A stretch of 64,000 bases of DNA from JAYWGN01 sp043778255 (GTDB taxonomy: Bacteria; Bacteroidota; Bacteroidia; Chitinophagales; Chitinophagaceae). Every line of letters begins with the position of its first letter. Within the stretch, counting starts at the first letter, position 1. Below are positions 26,613 through 34,686 of the stretch, one piece after another. The notes beneath the pieces were generated by a model that saw only the letters and a program-made list of their open reading frames with translations, did no database searches and was not told the DNA's origin. The stretch is from positions 1 through 64,000 of the forward strand of contig JAYWGN010000038.1 in assembly GCA_043778255.1 (NCBI GenBank). The letters run 5' to 3'. The position numbers and the translations under genes were made by a program.

Positions 26613-27365
26613 TTAATTGCTAATTTGGGCAGCCGTATAACTTACCAAACCTAATTGCTTTACCAATGTACCAATAGCTATAAGCCTGGCTTTGGTTACA
26701 CTCAATGTTACGGGTGTATTTATATCATGTGCTACTAACACAGCACAGTTATTATTACTTTTTGCATACTCTAATAGCTTTTGCAACACATCGTCGGTGT
26801 GGTTGCTACTTTTATCTAACCCAAAGCCGTATAATATATAATTTTTGTCGGTTGCAGTTAAGCTTTTTGCATAATCTTTACTACCGTTTAAAGCTCTTAT
26901 ACTTTTAAAGTATGGCTTAAGTGCATTGTCAACCAACCCATTATGTGCACCAAACGGGTAGGCAAAACTTGTGGGATTAAATCCATCGTTTTGCATTTCG
27001 GTAAGGCCTTTTACAATTTCCTCATCAATCATTTGTTGCAATGTTTTTTTATACTTTTGCATGTAAGTACTCATATTGGGGTGTGTACGGGTGTGGTAGG
27101 CTATTTCGTGGCCACGGGCTTGTATTTTTTTTAATTTTTGTTTTTGAGTAGCATTTAACTTTTGGTAACCACTTACGTAAAATGTTGCCTTTAATCCAAG
27201 TGAATCCAACAGGTTAAGGTATTTACTCCAATTATCAATTCTATTATCGTCAAAAGTAAGTACTATGCCTGGCGTTGGTACATACCCTTCTTTTTTGTAT
27301 TTGGTACATTGCAAAGTGGTTACAGCTATAGTAACAAAAACCAATAATAATTTTAAATACTGCAT
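26613..27365 (-). CDS. Polysaccharide deacetylase family protein
   Basis: A 250-residue exported protein with a hydrophobic N-terminus (about 4-20) ending at a Cys, possibly a lipoprotein. The NodB-type fold is shown by VLTFDDNRIDNW (catalytic and metal Asp pair, about 36-47), the metal histidines in HTRTHPNM, and FAYPFG. Family enzymes remove acetyl groups from peptidoglycan, chitin-like or surface polysaccharides; the substrate here is not evident. It stands alone upstream of sdhC and divergent from trxA. Confidence 0.85.
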   Translation of the reverse strand: MQYLKLLLVFVTIAVTTLQCTKYKKEGYVPTPGIVLTFDDNRIDNWSKYLNLLDSLGLKATFYVSGYQKLNATQKQKLKKIQARGHEIAYHTRTHPNMSTYMQKYKKTLQQMIDEEIVKGLTEMQNDGFNPTSFAYPFGAHNGLVDNALKPYFKSIRALNGSKDYAKSLTATDKNYILYGFGLDKSSNHTDDVLQKLLEYAKSNNNCAVLVAHDINTPVTLSVTKARLIAIGTLVKQLGLVSYTAAQISN

Positions 27366-27547
27366 ATAATATAAAAGTCGAAATAATTTTTTAAAAGGTT
27401 GTTTTACTTACAAAATTGGGGTATTTACTATTTTGTAATTTTTTTTGAATGGCGAATATATCACAAATATGTTATTTGTACAATAGTAAATTAGCTTTGT
27501 AGGCAGTATGTGGATATGTCAATAAGGCATAGTAATAATTTTGGCTG

Positions 27548-27555
27548 TAAATTTG
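27548..27555 (+). promoter_or_regulatory. Candidate -7 element of trxA
   Basis: TAAATTTG fits TAnnTTTG and precedes the trxA ATG by 31 bp. A second match, TAGCTTTG, lies at 27492-27499. Neither has a clear -33 partner. Confidence 0.35.
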
Positions 27556-27586
27556 CCTTTTACTAATAAAATTAAAAATAATAATT

Positions 27587-27904
27587 ATGGCAAAAGAATT
27601 TAATGATGCAAATTTTGCAACTGATGTTATAGCTTCCGATAAACTTACAGTTGTTGATTTTTGGGCGGAGTGGTGTGGCCCTTGCCGTGCTATAGGTCCA
27701 GTTATTGAAGAGCTAAGTAAGGATTATGAAGGCCGCATAAATGTAGGTAAAGTAAATGTAGATAATAACCCTGCCATAAGTATGGAGTATGGTATTACAA
27801 GTATACCGGCAATATTATTTATTAAAAATGGCGAAATTGTAGATAAGCAAATTGGTGCAGTACCAAAATCGGTATTGGACAAAAAAATACAAGCACATTT
27901 GTAA
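27587..27904 (+). CDS. trxA: Thioredoxin
   Basis: A 105-residue classical thioredoxin with the redox motif WCGPC (about residues 29-33), the buried Asp in VVDFWAEW, and the cis-proline loop SIPAILFI (about 72-79). No signal peptide, so cytosolic, where it reduces protein disulfides. Single gene with a strong terminator. Confidence 0.95.
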   Translation: MAKEFNDANFATDVIASDKLTVVDFWAEWCGPCRAIGPVIEELSKDYEGRINVGKVNVDNNPAISMEYGITSIPAILFIKNGEIVDKQIGAVPKSVLDKKIQAHL

Positions 27905-27957
27905 TTTTTTTTATACAATTTTGTAAAATGCATTTAACAAAATTAATGTTGCATAGT

Positions 27958-27988
27958 AACCTTCGTTTCAAACGAAGGTTTTTTTGTA
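27958..27988 (+). terminator. Rho-independent terminator of trxA
   Basis: aaccttcgttt and aaacgaaggtt form a perfect 11-bp stem around a single c, followed by seven T. In practice the loop would open by a few pairs. It lies 53 bp after the stop codon. Confidence 0.9.
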
Positions 27989-28058
27989 ATTTTATAATTG
28001 TAACAAAATATATTATTGTGGTTATTATTTTCCACAGTTTTTTGACCCCAATTACTAT

Positions 28059-29735
28059 ATGAAAAACATTTTAATTTTATTTTTTTTAAGCATCGGTTCT
28101 ATTTTGGCTTATGCCAAAATAAACCCACAGAATGATGCTATTATTAATTACACACAAGTAATGTTTGAGGTGGATCAAATACCTACTGCAACTAGTTATA
28201 CCATATATGTAATGGAAAAAAGAACCGGAATAATGGTAAGTACCCAAACCACCAAAAGCCTTGCTACAATGGTGTACAGCAATTTGCACTTTGGCAAAAA
28301 ATATACTTGGTATTACAAAGCATTTATACAAAATAAATTATTGGCAACTAGCAGTACTTACAACTTTAGTATAAGTAATACCAATTTGGTAGATAGTACC
28401 CAATATAAGTACAACATTCCTCAAAATGATAAAAAGTATAATCAAAACAATATATTTTTTATTGATTATTTGGGCGTAGCCATAAATAGAAAAGGCGAAG
28501 CCGTATGGTATATGCCACGTAATGCCGACAATATAAAATTTGGCGATAGCAGCCGCCGAAGCTTACGTGTAACCGAATCAGGCACATTTACCTACCTCGA
28601 TAATAGTAACTGTTACGAAAGAGCCCTTAATGGCGCTGTGCTTTGGTATGCACCAAAAGATGGTGCGGTGAGTGGCGATAAAACCGAGTATTACCACCAC
28701 GACTTTAGAAAATTACCCAATAGTAATTATGTAGCTTGTAGCTATATAACTAGCTACGAAAAAAACTATTTTGATACCACAAAATTTTGGACAGTTAAGT
28801 ACAACACACTTATAGAGTATGATAGCAATAAAAAAGTAGTGTGGGTATGGAAAGAAAAAGACCATGTAGATGCTACTATTATATTTGAAAATGCAGATGT
28901 GAGTATAATTGATTTTCCGGGTACACACCTTAATGGATTTGATTATGATGCAAAGCAAGATGCATTTATTTGTAGCTTTAGAAACACGAGTAGGGTATTT
29001 AAAATAGATCACAAAACGGGTGATGTGCAATTTGAATTAGGTAGGTACAATACCAAACTACCACACCTTGCTACCGATGCTTATACACTAAGTAACCAAC
29101 ATGGCCCAGCTTGGATGCCTAATGGGGATATACTTATATACGACAATAACTTTGTGCCTAATGCCGATATGGTTGGCATTACAAACCCTCATATACGAAT
29201 AATAGCACAGCCTGTAGCAACTAACCAAGAGCGGCAACTATGGAATTACGAATTGGTGAGTGATAGCTTTGCCAAAGGGCAACGTGGTAAAGAAGGTGTA
29301 GCATTTAATATGTACAACAACAATATAGTAATATGCCAAGGCAGTGCCAACCGATTGTTAGAAGTTACTCGTAATAAAAAAATAGTATGGGAGGCTTTTT
29401 GTTATGAATATATTGCTAGTGATAGTATATGGGTAGGCTTTAACAATTACAGAACTTATGCTGCTACATCGCTTATATCTACTTACTTTACCTTGCAATA
29501 TAATTACGTACAAGGCAAAAAAAGTAAACAAACATTTACCCTTAATAATGAAGGTACAGATGCCAAACAATTTGTAATAAATTATTATAACGGAACTCAA
29601 CAAATTAAAACAACCAACCTACCTATTCTTGTAAAAGCCAATGCAGCAGCTACTTTGCCAGTGCCAAAGCAATGTACGGCTATACAAGTATTTCCTTTAT
29701 ATGCAAGTAGCTCGCAACGTACAATTGCTTTTTAA
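28059..29735 (+). CDS. Arylsulfotransferase-like (ASST) exported protein
   Basis: A 558-residue exported protein with signal peptide (about 1-20). The first 100 residues form a fibronectin-like/ASST N-terminal domain (ATSYTIYVMEKRTG). The central part is the six-bladed propeller of arylsulfotransferases: YYHHDFRKLPNSNYVA, YDSNKKVVWVWKEKDH, THLNGFDYDAKQDAFICSFRNTSRVFKID and LSNQHGPAWMPNGDILIYDN hold the conserved histidines. ASST enzymes move sulfate between phenols without PAPS; Bacteroidota paralogues may have other roles. No redox-partner gene is linked other than thioredoxin upstream, which is cytosolic and likely unrelated. Confidence 0.8.
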   Translation: MKNILILFFLSIGSILAYAKINPQNDAIINYTQVMFEVDQIPTATSYTIYVMEKRTGIMVSTQTTKSLATMVYSNLHFGKKYTWYYKAFIQNKLLATSSTYNFSISNTNLVDSTQYKYNIPQNDKKYNQNNIFFIDYLGVAINRKGEAVWYMPRNADNIKFGDSSRRSLRVTESGTFTYLDNSNCYERALNGAVLWYAPKDGAVSGDKTEYYHHDFRKLPNSNYVACSYITSYEKNYFDTTKFWTVKYNTLIEYDSNKKVVWVWKEKDHVDATIIFENADVSIIDFPGTHLNGFDYDAKQDAFICSFRNTSRVFKIDHKTGDVQFELGRYNTKLPHLATDAYTLSNQHGPAWMPNGDILIYDNNFVPNADMVGITNPHIRIIAQPVATNQERQLWNYELVSDSFAKGQRGKEGVAFNMYNNNIVICQGSANRLLEVTRNKKIVWEAFCYEYIASDSIWVGFNNYRTYAATSLISTYFTLQYNYVQGKKSKQTFTLNNEGTDAKQFVINYYNGTQQIKTTNLPILVKANAAATLPVPKQCTAIQVFPLYASSSQRTIAF

Positions 29736-29755
29736 ATATTGGAATAATTAATACA

Positions 29756-30994
29756 TTAGTGTGTTACTTTTAACTCAGCATTAGGCGTATGCTTATACTT
29801 AAAAAATAAGGCAAATAATACTGCTACTACTAAGGCATAAGCAGCAAATACAAACCATATACTTTGCCAATCTCTTACCTTATTAGTAGTAAAATAATCG
29901 ACTACCAAACCACTGCCATAGCTACCAATAACGGCTCCTACACCATTAGTCATAAACATAAACAAGCCTTGAGCACTTGATCTAATTTCGGGTCGTGTTT
30001 CTTTTTCAACATACAAACTACCCGATATATTAAAAAAGTCAAATGCCATACCATACACAATCATACTACTTAGCAAAAATATAAAGCCATTGCCCGGATT
30101 GCCAATACCAAATAAAGCAAACCTTAATACCCAAGCAAACATGCTAATTAACATAACCTTTTTGATACCATACCTATACAGAAAAAATGGTATAGCTAAT
30201 ATAAATAGGGACTCCGATATTTGAGATATTGATAAAAAAGCAATGTTGTGAACTACTACAAATGAAGTTGGATGTGAGCCTATAAAACTATCTAAAAATT
30301 GACCACCAAATGTATTGGTAATTTGTAAAGCTGCACCTAATAATAAGGCGAATAAAAAGAAGGTAAGCATTTTCTTTTCTTTAAGTAAAGCAAAAGCTTC
30401 TAACCCCAGTTTTGATACTAAGCTGTTGCCTGCCATTTTATTTTGTGGTACACATGGCGGTATAGAAAAACAATAAACACCTAGTACAATTGAAGCTACG
30501 GTACTGAATACAAATTGCATTTCTGAGCCTTTCCAACCTGTACTATCAACTATAAGCATTGCTACTATAAAGCCAACTGTACCCCACACCCTTATGGGTG
30601 CAAATACTTTTTGTATATCATAACCTTTCTGCTCCAATACATTGTAACACACTGAATTGTTGAGTGCAATGGTGGGCATATAAAACATACTATTGAGCAG
30701 CATTATCCAAAATAAATTATCGGCATTAAGTACTGTACTACTCCAATACAATACAATACCACCTACTATATGGCAAATGCCCAATAACCTTTCGGCATTT
30801 ATATATTTATCGGCTATAATACCCATTATACTGGGCATAAATAACGAGGCTAAACCAAGGGTTGAATAGATAGAACCAATTTGTACCCCCGTAAAACCTT
30901 TGCCAAACCAATACCCACCTGCTGATATTAGCCATGCACCCCACACAAAAAATTGTAAAAAATTGAGAACAGTTAATCGAATTTTAATATTCAT
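29756..30994 (-). CDS. Nucleoside:H+ symporter-like MFS transporter
   Basis: A 412-residue membrane protein with about 12 helices. It matches the NupG/XapB-type nucleoside symporter family in the N-terminal LNFLQFFVWGAWLISAGGYW and the GIIADKYINAERLLGICHIVGGI segment. The start at 30994 (MNIKIRLTV) is preferred over a codon 66 bp upstream because the first helix starts there and this is the family norm. Likely imports nucleosides, though relatives near sugar genes carry other solutes. It is convergent with the ASST gene, 20 bp apart. Confidence 0.8.
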   Translation of the reverse strand: MNIKIRLTVLNFLQFFVWGAWLISAGGYWFGKGFTGVQIGSIYSTLGLASLFMPSIMGIIADKYINAERLLGICHIVGGIVLYWSSTVLNADNLFWIMLLNSMFYMPTIALNNSVCYNVLEQKGYDIQKVFAPIRVWGTVGFIVAMLIVDSTGWKGSEMQFVFSTVASIVLGVYCFSIPPCVPQNKMAGNSLVSKLGLEAFALLKEKKMLTFFLFALLLGAALQITNTFGGQFLDSFIGSHPTSFVVVHNIAFLSISQISESLFILAIPFFLYRYGIKKVMLISMFAWVLRFALFGIGNPGNGFIFLLSSMIVYGMAFDFFNISGSLYVEKETRPEIRSSAQGLFMFMTNGVGAVIGSYGSGLVVDYFTTNKVRDWQSIWFVFAAYALVVAVLFALFFKYKHTPNAELKVTH

Positions 30995-31153
30995 ATTGCA
31001 AGTGTTAATTGGTAAGTTAGTAAATGTATATAAAAAAAAGCAACTACCAATAACTTGCAAAAAAAAATAAAAAGGTAAGTGGAGTTATGAATAAAAAAAT
31101 GAAACCTACTAATTATATTAATTATTTTTGAATAAATAAAACAACCTTAAAAT

Positions 31154-32740
31154 TTGGCTAACAAAACATTAATAGTAATAGGTGGGGGTGCTGCTGGTTT
31201 TTTTTGTGCTATTAATGCAGCTATGGCTAACCCTAACTTGCAAATAACAATACTTGAAAAAACTAATAAAATATTAAGCAAAGTAAAAGTGAGTGGTGGT
31301 GGGCGTTGTAATGTAACACATAGCTGCTTTGATATTGCTACACTTAGCCAACAATACCCTCGAGGTAGTACTTTTGTAAAAAAAGCATTTCACCAATTTA
31401 ACACCAACCATACTATAGCTTGGTTTGCCAAATATGGCGTTACCTTACATACCGAAAGTGATGGACGAATGTTTCCTACTACTAACGATTCGCAAACTAT
31501 AATTGATTGTTTGCTACTACAAGCTAGCAAAAATAAGGTAGTAATTAAAACAAATTATGCTATTGAAAAAATTGAAAAAAAGGATACCATATTTTACTTA
31601 ACTACAAAAAACCAAGAAATATTAACTGCAGATTATGTATGTATTGCTACTGGTGGTTTTCCTAAATTAGAGCAGTTTGATTTTATAAAAAATGTGAAAG
31701 AGATGAATGGGTCAAATGGGTTAAATGTGTCAAAAGAGTCAAATGAGTCAAAGGAGTCAAGTGGGTCAAATGGGTCAAATGAGTCAAAGGAGTCAAATGG
31801 GTCAAATGAGTTAAAAGAGTCAAATGGGTCAAGTGGGTCAAATGGGTCAAAGGAGTCAAATGAGTCAAATGAGTTAAGTGGGTTAAGTGGGTCAAATGAG
31901 TCAAATGAGTCAAAGGAGTCAAAGGAGTCAAGTGGGTCAAATGGGTCAAAGGAGTCAAATGAGTCAAGTGAGTCAAATGGGTCAAATGAGTTAAATGTGT
32001 CAAAGGTGTCAAGTGGGTCAAATGGGGCAGAGGAGTCAAATGAGTCAAATACTCTAACTACTAATATTGATGCTCCTGTACCATCATTGTTTACATTTAA
32101 TATGCCAAACCATAGCATTACTTTGCTTATGGGTATAAGTGTACCTCATGCAATGGTAAAAATAAAAGGAACAAAATATGCTTTTGGCGGTCCTATACTT
32201 ATTACACATTGGGGGCTTAGTGGCCCAGCAGTATTGAAGCTGAGTTCCTTTGCTGCTGTGGCTTTGGCTGCTATGCAATACAACTTTACTATACTTATTA
32301 ATTGGGTACCAAGTTATAACCAAACAAGTTTGCAACAACATTGGCTAACCCTAATTAGTAATAATAAACAAACCGTTGCTAACCACAACCCATTACAGTT
32401 ACCTAATAGGTTATGGCTATATTTTTTGGCATTAGCCAATATACCCACCACCAACAAATGGACTGATGTGCCTAACCAAAAACAAAATATACTGCTACAA
32501 TTGCTCACCAATATGGAATGTGAGGTAAAAGGTAAAACCACATTTAAAGAAGAATTTGTAACAGCAGGTGGCGTAAACTTAGCTCAAATAGATTACAATA
32601 CAATGCAAAATAAGCAAATAGAAAACTTGTATTATGCTGGTGAAGTATTAAATATTGATGGTATTACAGGAGGGTTTAATTTTCAAAATGCATGGACAAC
32701 TGGGTGGGTGGCCGCTAATGCAATAGGTAATATGAAGTAA
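31154..32740 (+). CDS. HI0933/BaiN-family flavoprotein with a large repeat insertion
   Basis: A 528-residue FAD-dependent oxidoreductase; relatives are about 400 residues. It starts at a TTG (31154), because a stop codon lies two codons upstream and the FAD motif VIGGGAAGFFCAI begins at residue 8. Further family motifs are KVKVSGGGRCNVTH, YVCIATGGFPKLE, ITHWGLSGPAVLK and the C-terminal GEVLNIDGITGGFNFQNAWTTGW. Between ATGGFPKLE and VPSLFTFN lies an extra segment (about residues 186-299) made almost only of Ser, Asn, Glu, Gly and Lys, encoded by a 9-bp tandem repeat. Both flanks remain in frame and intact, so the protein may still fold with a floppy loop. Precise substrate unknown. Confidence 0.85.
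   Translation: MANKTLIVIGGGAAGFFCAINAAMANPNLQITILEKTNKILSKVKVSGGGRCNVTHSCFDIATLSQQYPRGSTFVKKAFHQFNTNHTIAWFAKYGVTLHTESDGRMFPTTNDSQTIIDCLLLQASKNKVVIKTNYAIEKIEKKDTIFYLTTKNQEILTADYVCIATGGFPKLEQFDFIKNVKEMNGSNGLNVSKESNESKESSGSNGSNESKESNGSNELKESNGSSGSNGSKESNESNELSGLSGSNESNESKESKESSGSNGSKESNESSESNGSNELNVSKVSSGSNGAEESNESNTLTTNIDAPVPSLFTFNMPNHSITLLMGISVPHAMVKIKGTKYAFGGPILITHWGLSGPAVLKLSSFAAVALAAMQYNFTILINWVPSYNQTSLQQHWLTLISNNKQTVANHNPLQLPNRLWLYFLALANIPTTNKWTDVPNQKQNILLQLLTNMECEVKGKTTFKEEFVTAGGVNLAQIDYNTMQNKQIENLYYAGEVLNIDGITGGFNFQNAWTTGWVAANAIGNMK
31711..32050. repeat. 9-bp tandem repeat, about 38 units, inside the flavoprotein gene
   Basis: The unit is tcaaatgag with frequent variants (tcaaatggg, tcaaaggag, tcaagtggg, a few ttaaatgag). 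Each encodes three residues of the type S-(N/K/S)-(E/G). The array is open in other frames too, giving long low-complexity frames on the opposite strand. Being a multiple of three, unit changes do not shift the frame. Confidence 0.95.
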
Positions 32741-32769
32741 TTTTTTTTTTAAAATAAAAAGGGCTACAA

Positions 32770-34353
32770 CTACTTGTGCACTTCACTTGTGTAGTGAAAC
32801 GTAATATCGGGGTTGTTAGTAATTTCAGTATTTAAGTACCACTCACTTAATGCTAGGTACACCAAATGTCCATCTTTATCTTCGGCTATATTGTTGGTTT
32901 TAAATTTTGTAAATTCATCTAATTTTTTGGAATCGTTGCTTGTAATCCAACAGGCTTTGTAGTAGGGCATACTATTAAATTGTACACTGGCTCCATACTC
33001 CTGTAGCAGTCGGTATTGTATTACTTCAAATTGTAGTTCACCTACACAACCTATTATTTTTTTGTTGCCACCAAATTGGGTAAATAATTGTGCCACACCT
33101 TCATCGGTTAATTGTAACAATCCTTTTTCCAACTGCTTAGTTTTCATAGGGTCTTTGTTTTGAACCTCTTTAAATATCTCGGGGCTAAATGTTGGAATGC
33201 CCGTGTAGTAAAAGCTTTCACCCTCACTTAGGGTATCGCCAATTTTAAAAGTACCACTGTCATACAAGCCTACTACATCGCCAGGGTAGGCTTCTTCTAT
33301 CACATCTTTTTGACGTGCCAAAAAACTATAAGGGTTGCTAAACCTTACATCCTTATTGAGCCTAACATGGTGGTAGTAAGTGTTTCGGCTAAATTTGCCA
33401 CTACATACTCTCAAAAATGCAATTCTATCACGGTGTTTAGGATCGAGGTTGGCATGTATTTTAAATACAAAGCCACTAAATTTATCGTCGGTTGGGGCTA
33501 TTTCTCTTAAGGTTGTTTGTCGGCTTTGTGGCGATGGACCAATGTTAATAAACGTATCTAACAATTCCTTAACCCCAAAGTTATTAATGGCACTGCCAAA
33601 AAAAACTGGGGCTGTGTTACCTGCCAAATAATCATTAATATTTAATGCACCATACACACCATCTACAAGTTCTACATCCTCTCTAAGTGTGGCTGCATCT
33701 CGTTCTCCTACTTTGGCATCGAGTATAGCATCGTTAAGGTTGGTTATACTTATGGTATCTTCATCGGCCTTGGTATTAGCACCAAATAGCAACAAACTTT
33801 TATTGTTGAGGTTATATACTCCTTTAAAATCTTTACCACTATTTATTGGCAAAGTCATAGGGTGTAGTTGAATGTGTAATTCGTTTTCAATTTCTTCTAA
33901 TAAGTCAAATCTATTTTTACCATCTCTATCCATTTTATTAATAAATACAATTACGGGTGTTTTACGCATTGCAATTACTTCCATTAATCGTCTTGTTTGG
34001 GCTTCTACACCATTTACACTATCTATTACAAGTACTACACTATCCACAGCAGTTAAGGTTCTGTAAGTGTCTTCAGCAAAGTCTTTGTGGCCTGGTGTAT
34101 CTAATAGGTTTATAAGTGTATTTTGGTATTCAAATGTCATTACTGATGTAGCTACACTTATACCACGTTGCCTTTCTATTTCCATAAAATCACTAGTAGC
34201 AGCCTTTTTTATTTTATTGCTTTTTACAGCTCCTGCTACTTGTATTGCACCTCCAAATAATAAAAACTTTTCCGTAAGTGTGGTTTTACCAGCATCGGGG
34301 TGGCTTATAATGGCAAATGATTTTCGTTTATTTATTTCTGCTTGGTATTTCAT
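32770..34353 (-). CDS. prfC: Peptide chain release factor 3
   Basis: A 527-residue translational GTPase of normal RF3 length that recycles RF1/RF2 after peptide release. GTP-binding motifs: G1 SHPDAGKTTLTEK (about 17-29), switch I with RQRGISVATS, G3 DTPGHKDF, G4 NKMDRDG. RF3-specific features include GAIQVAGAVK and the C-terminal GELQFEVIQYRL. No operon partner: convergent with the flavoprotein gene, 29 bp apart. Confidence 0.95.
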   Translation of the reverse strand: MKYQAEINKRKSFAIISHPDAGKTTLTEKFLLFGGAIQVAGAVKSNKIKKAATSDFMEIERQRGISVATSVMTFEYQNTLINLLDTPGHKDFAEDTYRTLTAVDSVVLVIDSVNGVEAQTRRLMEVIAMRKTPVIVFINKMDRDGKNRFDLLEEIENELHIQLHPMTLPINSGKDFKGVYNLNNKSLLLFGANTKADEDTISITNLNDAILDAKVGERDAATLREDVELVDGVYGALNINDYLAGNTAPVFFGSAINNFGVKELLDTFINIGPSPQSRQTTLREIAPTDDKFSGFVFKIHANLDPKHRDRIAFLRVCSGKFSRNTYYHHVRLNKDVRFSNPYSFLARQKDVIEEAYPGDVVGLYDSGTFKIGDTLSEGESFYYTGIPTFSPEIFKEVQNKDPMKTKQLEKGLLQLTDEGVAQLFTQFGGNKKIIGCVGELQFEVIQYRLLQEYGASVQFNSMPYYKACWITSNDSKKLDEFTKFKTNNIAEDKDGHLVYLALSEWYLNTEITNNPDITFHYTSEVHK

Positions 34354-34395
34354 GTATCCTAATTTGTGTATAACCGTTATGTATTTTTAAGTGTG

Positions 34396-34403
34396 CAAAA
34401 ATA
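34396..34403 (-). promoter_or_regulatory. Candidate -7 element of prfC
   Basis: The minus strand reads TATTTTTG, fitting TAnnTTTG, 42 bp before the prfC ATG. No convincing -33 element. Confidence 0.35.
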
Positions 34404-34642
34404 CAATTTTTTGTACGAAGTAAAGTTATGAGGCTGTAAGTGATTCTGGTAAAGCATTACAAATACTTAAAAAAATATAGGGAACATTATAAACAATAGA
34501 AATAATAATCAAAAAATATTGGATAACCTAAATAGAAGTATGCAACAAAAGCAAGTGTTTTACAATTGCAAATTAAATGTTACGCCTATTTTTTTTGAAA
34601 CAAAAACTATTCTTTTTCTTATCATCTACATTTTAAATTATA

Positions 34643-34673
34643 AAAAAAACCGCTACAATTGTAACGGTTTTTA
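34643..34673 (-). terminator. Terminator of the YfhO-family gene
   Basis: aaccgctacaattgtaacggtt is a near-perfect dyad (one mismatch) with a T tract on the minus strand and a shorter one on the plus strand. It lies about 15 bp after the stop codon. Confidence 0.85.
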
Positions 34674-34686
34674 ACATTTAATATTT

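Larger units (their letters stand above)
34354..34686. other. 333-bp gap between yfhO-like and prfC genes
   Basis: AT-rich with no reading frame I trust. The right part near prfC is its promoter region and the left part holds the terminator of the YfhO-family gene. Nothing else stands out. Confidence 0.6.

Noticed and set aside
27587..29735. Functional link between thioredoxin and arylsulfotransferase genes
   Set aside because: A strong terminator separates them, and one product is cytosolic while the other is exported.
31683..32118. Long minus-strand reading frames rich in THLTPL or FDSFDP units
   Set aside because: They are the antisense readings of the 9-bp tandem repeat in the flavoprotein gene, stay open only because the repeat lacks stops in those frames, and have no start context or non-repeat domain.
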